Assembly: GCF_000174355.1 (NCBI RefSeq)
Contig: NZ_ACIS01000001.1
Coordinates: 248,001 to 312,000 of the forward strand
Direction: 5' to 3'
Origin: Pseudogulbenkiania ferrooxidans 2002
GTDB taxonomy: Bacteria; Pseudomonadota; Gammaproteobacteria; Burkholderiales; Chromobacteriaceae
Length of the DNA stretch: 64,000 nucleotides
Made by a program: the position numbers and the translations under genes. The notes beneath the pieces were generated by a model. It made no database searches. It was not told the DNA's origin and saw only the letters and a program-made list of their open reading frames with translations. This document shows positions 15,210-22,460 of this stretch, in pieces; within the stretch, counting starts at the first letter, position 1; every line of letters begins with the position of its first letter.

Positions 15210-15894
15210 CAACCGTCAGTCGAGTGCCGCCGGCTCCGGCTATCGCGTCGCCAACTCGGCGGGTGAGGAAGCTACCGTCTATTTGTACGATGCCATCGGC
15301 GGCTGGTGGGGTATCACGGCCGCCGACTTCGTCAAGGATTTGGCGGCCATCACGGCGCCGACGATCAGGCTTCACATTAATAGCCCGGGCGGCGACGTAT
15401 TCGACGCCCGTGCCATGGCGACGGCTATTCGCAATCATCCGTCCAAGGTTGTCGCCCAGATCGATGGCCTTGCCGCCAGTGCTGCGACCTATGTCGCGCT
15501 GTCTGCAGACGAGGTTGAGATCGCCGACGGCGGCTTCTTCATGATTCACCGCGCTTGGACCTTGGCCATGGGCAATGCCGGCGAGCTGCGCGACACCGCC
15601 AACTTGCTCGACAAGATCGACGCATCGATCAGTGCCGACTACCAGCGCAAGACTGGCGAATCCGCTGAGCAGATTGATGCCTGGATGGGCGCGGAGACCT
15701 GGTTTACCGCCCAGGAGGCGCTTGACCACGGTTTTGTCGACCGAATTGGAGCTTCGGCTAACGTCGAAAACCACTGGAATCTCAGCGCTTACGCCAAGGC
15801 GCCAAAAGCCCTGACCGAACGACAGCCGGTGAGTGAGTCGGTGTTTGACCATGCGGCGATGGAGCGCCGCCTCGGCATGCTGGAACGCTGCTGA
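15178..15894 (+). CDS. ClpP-like prohead maturation protease
   Basis: 238 aa, GTG start at 15178 with GGGAGA upstream. The ClpP/S49 fold is shown by INSPGGDVFDA (residues 63-73), the nucleophile Ser in GLAASAATY near residue 101 and MIHRAW near residue 122 with the catalytic His. Such proteases cleave the capsid delta domain in HK97-like heads. Located between portal and capsid as usual. Confidence 0.92.
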   Translation: MRNQLIKLFNDNRQSSAAGSGYRVANSAGEEATVYLYDAIGGWWGITAADFVKDLAAITAPTIRLHINSPGGDVFDARAMATAIRNHPSKVVAQIDGLAASAATYVALSADEVEIADGGFFMIHRAWTLAMGNAGELRDTANLLDKIDASISADYQRKTGESAEQIDAWMGAETWFTAQEALDHGFVDRIGASANVENHWNLSAYAKAPKALTERQPVSESVFDHAAMERRLGMLERC

Positions 15895-15917
15895 TCCCTC
15901 TTTGCTGTTTCACTCTG

Positions 15918-15940
15918 GCCGCCCGCGGGCGGCTTTTTTT
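15918..15940 (+). terminator. Hairpin plus T-run before capsid gene
   Basis: GCCGCCCGCGGGCGGC is followed by T7 and then the capsid start at 15961. It is one of several such elements between late genes, more likely tuning expression than ending it. Confidence 0.65.
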
Positions 15941-15960
15941 ATGCCCGGAGAACCCTGAAC

Positions 15961-17202
15961 ATGAGTATCCAAGCCCTGCGCGAAGCACGTAATGCCGCCG
16001 CCCGAGACCTGCGCAACCACTATGACAAGCACAAAGACAGCTGGAACGCCGATCACCAGAAGGTGTACGACGAACTGGCCGCCAAGATCGACGGCTTCGA
16101 TGGTCAGATCGCTGCCGAAGAAAGGCTGCTCTCCATCGAGGCCAGCAACAACGAGCGCCTCAATCGTATCGAGGAGCGTGACGATGTCGGTCGTACTGAG
16201 GCGGGTAACCGCGCTGAACAGGAATCCGCCATCATGCGTGCCTGGCTGGTGGGTGGTCCGCAGGCGCTGACCAACCAGCAGCGCCAGTACCTCGATAACC
16301 GTCGCAACGAGGCCATCCGCAACGGCACGCTGTCTACCTCGCCGAACGTTGATGGCGGCTATCTGGTCCAGCAAGAGTTTGCCCGCTCGATCCTCGAGGC
16401 GATGAAGCTGTTCGGGGGCATGCGCCAAGTGGCAACTATCATGGCAACTGCCAATGGCGCCAGCTTCCTGCAGCCGACCACCGACAGCTCTTCCGAAGAG
16501 GGCGAAATTGTCGCCGAGAATGCTGCGGCGACCACCGATACCAGCATTGCTTTTGGCTCCAAGCTGATTGGTGCCTACCGTTTCAGCTCCAAGCTGGTGC
16601 CGATCAGCCTCGAGCTGCTGCAGGACTCGGCGGTAGATATTGAGGGGCATGTTCGTGATCGCCTGACCAAGCGCCTTGCCCGTATCACCGAACGCCTGTT
16701 CACCACCGGCACTGGTGTTGGCCAACCGGAAGGCATCATCACCGCAGCTGCTGTTGGTAAGGCGCTGGCCGCCGGTGGTGCGACTTCGTTTACCTATGAC
16801 GACCTGGTTGACCTGGAACATAGCGTCGACCCGGCCTACCGTGCCCGCGCCAAGTACATGTTCAACGACGCCGTGCTCAAGGTTCTCAAGCGCATGAAAG
16901 ATGGCCAGAACCGCCCGTTGTGGCTGCCGTCCATCGCTGGCGTAGCGCCGTCGACTATCTCGGGCTATGAGTACCAGCTCAACCAGGCGATGGCTGCGCC
17001 GGCCGCTAACGCCAAGTCGGTGGCGTTCGGCGATCTGTCGACCTACACCATCCGTGATGTGTTGGCGGTCGACATCTATCGCTTCGCCGACAGCGCGTTT
17101 ATGTCCAAGGGCCAGATCGCACTGCTCGGCTTCAGTCGCCACGACGGCAAACTGATGGATGTCGGCGGCGCCGTGAAGACTCTTCAGCACAGCGCGACCT
17201 AA
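15961..17202 (+). CDS. Major capsid protein (HK97 fold)
   Basis: 413 aa. Residues 1-95 are charged coiled coil (delta/scaffold domain), followed by the mature part with TLSTSPNVDGGYLVQQEF near residue 122 and IGAYRFSSKLVPISLELLQDSAVD near residue 200. RLARITERLFTTGTGVGQPEGI and the C-terminal FADSAFMSKGQIALLGFSRHDGKL complete the HK97 gp5 pattern. The adjacent protease should remove the delta domain. Confidence 0.94.
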   Translation: MSIQALREARNAAARDLRNHYDKHKDSWNADHQKVYDELAAKIDGFDGQIAAEERLLSIEASNNERLNRIEERDDVGRTEAGNRAEQESAIMRAWLVGGPQALTNQQRQYLDNRRNEAIRNGTLSTSPNVDGGYLVQQEFARSILEAMKLFGGMRQVATIMATANGASFLQPTTDSSSEEGEIVAENAAATTDTSIAFGSKLIGAYRFSSKLVPISLELLQDSAVDIEGHVRDRLTKRLARITERLFTTGTGVGQPEGIITAAAVGKALAAGGATSFTYDDLVDLEHSVDPAYRARAKYMFNDAVLKVLKRMKDGQNRPLWLPSIAGVAPSTISGYEYQLNQAMAAPAANAKSVAFGDLSTYTIRDVLAVDIYRFADSAFMSKGQIALLGFSRHDGKLMDVGGAVKTLQHSAT

Positions 17203-17264
17203 TCACCATGGCAGCCCCGCAAGGGGCTGTCGTTATTTCTGGACTCTGAAAAGGATTGCCCAAT

Positions 17265-17474
17265 ATGGCAACTGCAAAACTCACTCGCGCCCGTGTGCTG
17301 GTCGCTTTCGTGCTGTCCGGTATCGATCTGCTGCCCAATGACGTGGTGTCGGTGGATGAAAAGACCCTGAAGGCTCACCCCGCTGAACTGGACCCGACGC
17401 CGGAGGCGGTAGAGGCCGCGCTGGCATCGGGCGGCAAGGAGGTGTCGTTGGAGTCGGGCTCGCCTGACGAATAA
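17265..17474 (+). CDS. Small head-associated protein
   Basis: 69 aa from the ATG at 17265 (AAGGATTG upstream). Residues 3-45 (TRARVLVAFVLSGIDLLPNDVVSVD) look like the short phage proteins that often follow capsid genes and bear a VxxNDVVxVD pattern. An acidic tail follows. Role unknown, perhaps decoration or connector accessory. Confidence 0.6.
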   Translation: MATAKLTRARVLVAFVLSGIDLLPNDVVSVDEKTLKAHPAELDPTPEAVEAALASGGKEVSLESGSPDE

Positions 17475-17490
17475 CCCGCCAATCCCATAA

Positions 17491-17513
17491 GCCCGCCCCG
17501 TGCGGGCTTTTTT
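17491..17513 (+). terminator. Hairpin plus T-run
   Basis: GCCCGC/GCGGGC with a 5-nt loop and T6, located 14 bp before the connector start. Terminator-like element within the late operon. Confidence 0.7.
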
Positions 17514-17526
17514 CATGGAGCGCGTC

Positions 17527-18078
17527 ATGCAGGAAAAACTCATCACCGCGCAGGATGCGGCCAGCATTGTCACGCTGGCGCAGATCAAGGCGCAGTGCCG
17601 TATCGATGTCGACATCACCGACGATGACACCCTGCTGACGCTCTACCTGCTGGCTGCGGTAGAGGCCTGCCAGCATGAGCTTGGCCGGCCGATTCTGCCG
17701 CAGTCGTGGGAGCGTGAATTCGACGATCCAGCCTTGCAGTTGTGCCTGCGGCAGGATGTGACCACCGTCTCCAAGGTAACGGCGATCACCGCCACGGCGG
17801 AGATCGATCTGGCCGGCGACGAATGGCGGCTGGCCAAAGGCTACAAGCTGATCGCTGTAGCCGGCTGGCCGTATGGCACGCTGGCGGTGCGGGTTGGCTT
17901 TACCTGCGCAGCCTGGCCGGATGCGGCCAACGTTCCCGAGCCAATCAAGCTGTGGATTCTGCTGCGCGTGGCCACGGCCTATGCAACCCGTGAGGCGCTG
18001 GTGGAGGGGGTGCAGCTTACCCAGCTGCCGCGCACCTTCGTGGATGGCCTGCTTGACCCGTATCGGAGTTTGCGATGA
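17527..18078 (+). CDS. Head-tail connector protein (HK97 gp6-like)
   Basis: 183 aa from the ATG at 17527 (GGAG 8 nt upstream). TLAQIKAQCRIDVDITDDDTLLTLYLLAAVEACQHELGRP is the typical N-terminal helix pair of gp6-type connectors, and the C-terminus ends GLLDPYRSLR. It forms the ring below the portal. Confidence 0.88.
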   Translation: MQEKLITAQDAASIVTLAQIKAQCRIDVDITDDDTLLTLYLLAAVEACQHELGRPILPQSWEREFDDPALQLCLRQDVTTVSKVTAITATAEIDLAGDEWRLAKGYKLIAVAGWPYGTLAVRVGFTCAAWPDAANVPEPIKLWILLRVATAYATREALVEGVQLTQLPRTFVDGLLDPYRSLR

Positions 18079-18407
18079 TCCGCATTACTTCCGGCCAGCT
18101 GCGCCACCCGGTGCGGCTGTGCCTTAATCGTCAGCTGCCGGGTATCGACATGGCCACCATGCCTGAACTGGTCACCGAGATACCGACCCGAGCCCGCATC
18201 GATGCCGTGGGCGGTTCGGTTTACCTGGGCTCGGTGCAGGTGGGCGAAGCCGTTACCCATTACCTTTATATACGCACTCGCAAGAACATCACCGCCGAAT
18301 GGGAGGTGGTGCACGGTGCGGTGGTGTACCGGGTACGTCGCGTGGCCCCGCTGAACGATCAGCCGGAGTTCATGCGGCTGGATTGCGAGGAGCTGCGAAA
18401 TGGCTGA
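18075..18407 (+). CDS. Head-tail adaptor (head closure, Phage_H_T_join type)
   Basis: 110 aa beta-rich protein starting MIRITSGQLRHPVRL. TRARIDAVGGSVYLGSVQVGEAVTHYLYIRTRKNI matches the SPP1 gp16-like adaptor pattern. ATG overlaps the connector stop (ATGA). Confidence 0.85.
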   Translation: MIRITSGQLRHPVRLCLNRQLPGIDMATMPELVTEIPTRARIDAVGGSVYLGSVQVGEAVTHYLYIRTRKNITAEWEVVHGAVVYRVRRVAPLNDQPEFMRLDCEELRNG

Positions 18408-18915
18408 CACGCTGTCGATGCACATCGAGGGCTTTGACGAATTCGACAAGGTCGACTTCGACAAGACCAAAGTTCGCGCAGGCTTTCGCGAGGCGGGCAA
18501 GATCGTGACCGGCCGAGCTCAGATGCTGCTGGCGCTGGGCAAGGGGCAGGAGGGTTACCCGACCAACCGCACCGGCGCCTTGCTGCATGCCATCAGCTTC
18601 AGGGTCAGCCGCTCCGGCTTCATGGTGCGTGTAATGCCAAACATGCCGGCAGGTGCCAAAGAGTATTACCCGGCCTATCTGCATTACGGCGTGCGTCAGG
18701 GGGCGCGCGTCACCAAGCTGGCGCCGGGGCAGGGGCTTGGTCGCAGCAACCGCAGGGCTCGTGGCGGTCGAGTCGAGGCACTGGCAGCGCGCAAGCTCAC
18801 CGGTTGGCGTATCGCGCCGCGTGACAACTACATCGTGGATGCGCTGCAGGACTCCGCCCAAGAGGTGAAGGATGTGCTGGCTGCTGCCTTGGGGCGCGCC
18901 TTGCGGCCCAAATAG
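18400..18915 (+). CDS. HK97 gp10-like tail completion protein
   Basis: 171 aa. AGFREAGKIVTGRAQMLLALGKG and the ETYYPAYLHYG-type segment (KEYYPAYLHYGVRQG, residues 87-101) fit the HK97 gp10 / Mu-like head-tail joining family. Overlaps the adaptor gene by 8 bp. Confidence 0.8.
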   Translation: MADTLSMHIEGFDEFDKVDFDKTKVRAGFREAGKIVTGRAQMLLALGKGQEGYPTNRTGALLHAISFRVSRSGFMVRVMPNMPAGAKEYYPAYLHYGVRQGARVTKLAPGQGLGRSNRRARGGRVEALAARKLTGWRIAPRDNYIVDALQDSAQEVKDVLAAALGRALRPK

Positions 18916-18982
18916 CCTGTAGGTGGACGATGCCTTTTGATTCAAATAGCATCCTGCTCACTAGGTTTATCGGGAGAAACGT

Positions 18983-19303
18983 ATGAAGGTGAGTGGTGTG
19001 AATGGCCAGCTGGAACTGGCGGGCGATTTGCTGTTGATCAAGCGAGAGGGCTTTCTGGCCAAGGCGGCGTTTTTTGGCAAGGGCGAGAAAGCGGTCAAGG
19101 TCGATGCGCTGTCCAGTATCGAATTCAAGCAGGCCGGCTGGCTGAGCAATGGCTTCATCCACTTTGTTTTTTCGGGCAGCAAGACGCTGGATGGCAACAT
19201 CGATGCAGCCGGTAAAAACGAGAATGCCGTCATATTCAATAAAAAGCAGCAGGCCGATTTCCAGGCGCTGCACAGCGAGCTGCTGCAGAGAATGAGCCGC
19301 TAG
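18983..19303 (+). CDS. PH-like DUF4429-type protein (probable moron)
   Basis: 106 aa with GGGAG ribosome site. It opens as GVNGQLELAGDLLLIKREGFL, then KVDALSSIEFKQAG and FIHFVFSGS, a small PH-like beta fold seen in DUF4429-type proteins of bacteria and actinobacteriophages. It is not a structural gene and interrupts the head-tail joining genes. A weak possible promoter (TTGATT at 18937) lies upstream and a strong terminator (19331) downstream, so it may be an independently expressed lysogenic cargo gene. Function unknown. Confidence 0.65.
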   Translation: MKVSGVNGQLELAGDLLLIKREGFLAKAAFFGKGEKAVKVDALSSIEFKQAGWLSNGFIHFVFSGSKTLDGNIDAAGKNENAVIFNKKQQADFQALHSELLQRMSR

Positions 19304-19330
19304 TCGCCCGTTCCTGTGTGATTAACCCAA

Positions 19331-19352
19331 CCCCGCCATGGCGGGGTTTTTT
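19331..19352 (+). terminator. Intrinsic terminator after DUF4429-type gene
   Basis: Perfect CCCCGCCATGGCGGGG followed by T6, 14 bp before the next gene. Confidence 0.8.
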
Positions 19353-19365
19353 GTTGCCTGTCGCC

Positions 19366-19944
19366 ATGAAAATCACCCCGATCATTTCCCAGCTCCGCAG
19401 CTACTGCCCGTCCTTTGCCGGTCGGGTGGCGGGTGCGTTGGAGCTGGCTGCGCTGCTGGATGATGCCGCGCCGCTGATGGCGCTGCCGGCTGCCTATGTG
19501 GTGCCGACGCGGGAGGACCCGCAATCGCCAATGACTACGGCGCCCTACCTGCAGGATCTGGAAGAAAAGTTCGACGTAGTGGTGGCGCTGGCGCCCGGCG
19601 ATGAGCGCGGGCAGGCCGTTGCTGACCGCCTGCATGATCTGCGCGCCGAGCTGTGGCGGGCACTGCTCGGCTGGTCGCCGCCGGATTGTGACCCGGTGGA
19701 GTACGACGGCGGGGCGCTGCTGATGCTCAACCGGGGGCGGGTGATCTGGCGCTTTGGCTTTACTGCCATGTCGGTAATTGGTGGCATCCGCGGTGCTGGT
19801 GATGCGCCGGCCACCTGGCATGACGTGGAGCGGGATGGCCTAGCCGATCTGCTGCGCGTGCACATCGATGTCGACAACGGCCCAGTGCCAGATGGCGAGA
19901 TCGACCAGCAGTTGCAGATCACGCTACCCGCCGCCTCAACCTGA
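19366..19944 (+). CDS. Tail terminator protein (Mu gp37-like)
   Basis: 192 aa from the ATG at 19366. MKITPIISQLRSYCPSF followed by VAGALELAALLD and PAAYVVPTRED, then FDVVVALAPGDERGQAVADRLHDLRAELWRALLGW, is the pattern of gp37/DUF1834-type tail terminators of myophages. It caps the tail tube and joins it to the head. Sits immediately before DUF2635 and sheath, as in Mu. Confidence 0.82.
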   Translation: MKITPIISQLRSYCPSFAGRVAGALELAALLDDAAPLMALPAAYVVPTREDPQSPMTTAPYLQDLEEKFDVVVALAPGDERGQAVADRLHDLRAELWRALLGWSPPDCDPVEYDGGALLMLNRGRVIWRFGFTAMSVIGGIRGAGDAPATWHDVERDGLADLLRVHIDVDNGPVPDGEIDQQLQITLPAAST

Positions 19945-19955
19945 AGGATTGACCC

Positions 19956-20126
19956 ATGTATCTGAAACCGACCGACGGGCTGTCCGTGCCGGACCCCGAT
20001 CGCGGCGATCTGTTGCCCGCTTCCGGGCGCGAGTTGCCCGAAACCCAGTATTGGCTGCGCCGCCTTGCGGATGGCGACGTGCAGAAGGCCAAGCCGCCAA
20101 CCCTCAAGAAAGGTGATCAGGAATGA
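19956..20126 (+). CDS. DUF2635 family protein (Mu gp38-like)
   Basis: 56 aa: MYLKPTDGLSVPDPDRGDLL, then ELPETQYWLRRLADGDV, the classic DUF2635 sequence pattern of a small protein between tail terminator and sheath in Mu-like phages. ATG at 19956; its stop overlaps the sheath ATG (ATGA). Role unknown. Confidence 0.88.
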   Translation: MYLKPTDGLSVPDPDRGDLLPASGRELPETQYWLRRLADGDVQKAKPPTLKKGDQE

Positions 20127-21607
20127 CCGTTCCGTTCAATACCATTCCCAGTGACATGCGCGTGCCGCTGTTCTATGCGGAAATGGACAATAGCGCGGCC
20201 AATACCGCCACGGCCGACAAGCGCACGCTGCTGATCGGCCAGAAACTGGCGGCCGGCAGTGCGCTGGCCGGCCTGCCGCATCTGCTGAACAACATTGCCA
20301 CCGTGTGGACGCTGTTCGGCCGCGGCTCGATGCTGGCCAATATGTACGAGCGCTATATCAAGTCCGACCCGCTGGCCACTATCTGGGGCATTGCGGTGGC
20401 GGACCCGGCTGGTGCGGCGGCCACTGGCACCATCACCCTGGGCGGTGCAGTGACGGCGGCTGGCACTCTGGCGGTGTATATCGATGGCCAGCGCGTGCAG
20501 GTGGCCGTGGGGGCGACGGATACCGTGGCGGCTGTGGCAACAGCGCTGGCTGCTGCCATCACCGCCAATACCGATCTTCCCGTTACGGCTGCCGCAGCCG
20601 CCAGCGTGGTCACGCTGACTACGCGCTGGACCGGCCTGACGGGTAATGGCATCCCGGTGGTGGCCAACTACTACGGCCTGTCGGGTGGTGAGGCGCTGCC
20701 GGCTGGTCTGACCTGCGCCATCGTCGATATGGCCGGTGGTGCCGGCGCGCCGGACATGGCGCCGGTGATCGCCGGTATGGGCGATGAGGAATACGACTTC
20801 ATCGTCAGCCCGTACACCGATACGGCGGCGCTGAATGCCCTGCAGCTGGAAATGGGCGACAGCGCTGGCCGCTGGAGCTATCTGCGTCAGATCTACGGCC
20901 ACGTCTACAGTGCGGCACGGGGCAGCATGGCCACCCTGGTGACGCTGGGTGCTGCCCGCAACGACCAGCACTGCACCATCGCCGGCTATGAGCTGGACGT
21001 GCAGGCTGCGCCGTGGGGTTATGCGGCGGCCTATGCCGCCCGCAATGCAGTGTATCTCAAGGCCGATCCCTCGCGGCCGACGCAGAGCGGGGCGCTGGAG
21101 GGCATCCTGCCGGCGCGTGCCGGCAAGCGCTTCGCTATTGCCGAGCGCAAAACCCTGCTGAACAACGGTATCGCCACCAGCTATACCGCCGCCGATACTG
21201 TGCGTGTCGAGCGTGCGATCACCACCTACCAGAAAAACGCCTGGGGCAGCCCGGACAACAGCTACCTGGACAGCGAAACGCTGCACCTGTCGGCGGCGGT
21301 GCTGCGCCGACTCAAGGGCGTGGTGACCAGCAAGTACGGTCGCCACAAGCTGGCCAACGACGGCACGCGCTTCGGCGCGGGGGCGCCGATCGTGACGCCG
21401 GCTATCTTCCGTGGCGAGCTGGTGAGCGAGTACGCCAAGATGGAAAAAATCGGTTGGGTGGAAAATGCAGAATTGTTTGCGGCCAACCTGATCGTGGAGC
21501 GCAACGCAGACGATCCGAACCGCCTGGACGTGCTCTACCCGCCGGACTACATCAACGGCCTGCGCGTGGTGGCGCTGCTCAACCAGTTCCGCCTGCAGTA
21601 CAGCTAA
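20123..21607 (+). CDS. Tail sheath protein (Mu gpL-like)
   Basis: 494 aa. N-terminus VPFNTIPSDMRVPLFYAEMDNS is typical of Mu-like sheath subunits. A central inserted Ala/Thr-rich beta domain (residues 95-180) and the C-terminal VERNADDPNRLDVLYPPDYINGLRVVALLNQFRLQY complete the match. It forms the contractile sheath around the tube. Confidence 0.93.
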   Translation: MTVPFNTIPSDMRVPLFYAEMDNSAANTATADKRTLLIGQKLAAGSALAGLPHLLNNIATVWTLFGRGSMLANMYERYIKSDPLATIWGIAVADPAGAAATGTITLGGAVTAAGTLAVYIDGQRVQVAVGATDTVAAVATALAAAITANTDLPVTAAAAASVVTLTTRWTGLTGNGIPVVANYYGLSGGEALPAGLTCAIVDMAGGAGAPDMAPVIAGMGDEEYDFIVSPYTDTAALNALQLEMGDSAGRWSYLRQIYGHVYSAARGSMATLVTLGAARNDQHCTIAGYELDVQAAPWGYAAAYAARNAVYLKADPSRPTQSGALEGILPARAGKRFAIAERKTLLNNGIATSYTAADTVRVERAITTYQKNAWGSPDNSYLDSETLHLSAAVLRRLKGVVTSKYGRHKLANDGTRFGAGAPIVTPAIFRGELVSEYAKMEKIGWVENAELFAANLIVERNADDPNRLDVLYPPDYINGLRVVALLNQFRLQYS

Positions 21608-21664
21608 GCGATAACCCCATGACAGCCCGCCCTGCGCGGGCTGTTGTCATTTCAGGAGTGGCCC

Positions 21665-22024
21665 ATGAGCAGCAAGAAAGTAGCTGGCACCTGCTACATC
21701 AAAGTCGATGGCGATCAGCTCGCCGTCACCGGTGGCGTCGAAGTCCCGCTGACCGATGTCGAGCGCGAAGCATTCAAAACCAGCGCGGGTGTGCACTTCA
21801 GTGAAACGGATGTCATCCCGTATGTGAAGGTGGAATGCGTGGTGCCGAAAGACTTTCCACGCGAAAAAATTACCCAGTCCACCGATATGACCATTACTGC
21901 GGAGCTTGCCAATGGCAGTGTCTACGTATTGTCGGATGGCTTCCTGGTAAACCCGGCGGCGTTTAAAGGCGACGACGGCAAGGTGGAGCTGGAGTTCAAC
22001 GGTGATAAAGGTATCTGGCAATGA
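21665..22024 (+). CDS. Tail tube protein (Mu gpM-like)
   Basis: 119 aa from the ATG at 21665 (AGGAG upstream). Beta-rich with GTCYIKVDGDQLAVTGGVEVPL at the start and MTITAELANGSVYVLSDGFLVNPAAF near residue 75, as in Mu-type tail tubes. Follows sheath directly and overlaps the chaperone gene by 4 bp. Confidence 0.88.
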   Translation: MSSKKVAGTCYIKVDGDQLAVTGGVEVPLTDVEREAFKTSAGVHFSETDVIPYVKVECVVPKDFPREKITQSTDMTITAELANGSVYVLSDGFLVNPAAFKGDDGKVELEFNGDKGIWQ

Positions 22025-22320
22025 GTGAAGTCCGTATCCAGCTAAGCGCGCCGATCACGGCGCATGGCGAAGAAATGACCGAGCTGGTGCTGCGTAAGCC
22101 GGTGCCGGCTGAGGCGCGGGCAATCGGCGTGGTTCCCTACAGCCTGGGCGAGGGCAATGTCCCGACGATCAACATTCCGGCGGCGTGTCAGTACATCAGC
22201 AAATGTGCAGGCATTCCGCCCACCTCGGTGGATCAGCTGGATATTGCCGACCTCAACACGGCTTGTTGGGTGGTGGCCGGTTTTTTCTTGAATGCGGGTT
22301 CGCCGACCTCGGGCAGCTGA
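22021..22320 (+). CDS. Tail assembly chaperone, short form (Mu gp41-like)
   Basis: 99 aa. MTELVLRKPVPAEARAIG and DIADLNTACWVVAGFF fit the TAC family of Mu/P2-like tails, equivalent to lambda gpG. It lies between tube and tape-measure genes. The last codons include the slippery GGT TTT TTC at 22279-22287. Confidence 0.85.
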   Translation: MSEVRIQLSAPITAHGEEMTELVLRKPVPAEARAIGVVPYSLGEGNVPTINIPAACQYISKCAGIPPTSVDQLDIADLNTACWVVAGFFLNAGSPTSGS

Positions 22321-22460
22321 ACGATCTGCTGTTCGACGTGGCGGCCTGGTGGCAGGTAGACCCGTTCGCGCTGGCCGAGCGCAGCCTAGATCAACTGGTC
22401 GAGGCGCGCGACCACGCGCAACGCATCAACAAGCTCAGGCAGGAGGCCAACGATGGCTGA
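22021..22460 (+). CDS. Tail assembly chaperone, -1 frameshift extended form
   Basis: A T TTT TTC heptamer at 22281-22287 is in the zero frame; slipping back one base continues as LECGFADLGQLNDLLFDVAAWW and runs to the TGA at 22458-22460, 8 bp into the tape-measure gene. The product would be about 146 aa, analogous to lambda gpG-T and P2 E-E'. The downstream frame has no good start of its own, so frameshifting is the sensible way to express it. Confidence 0.8.
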
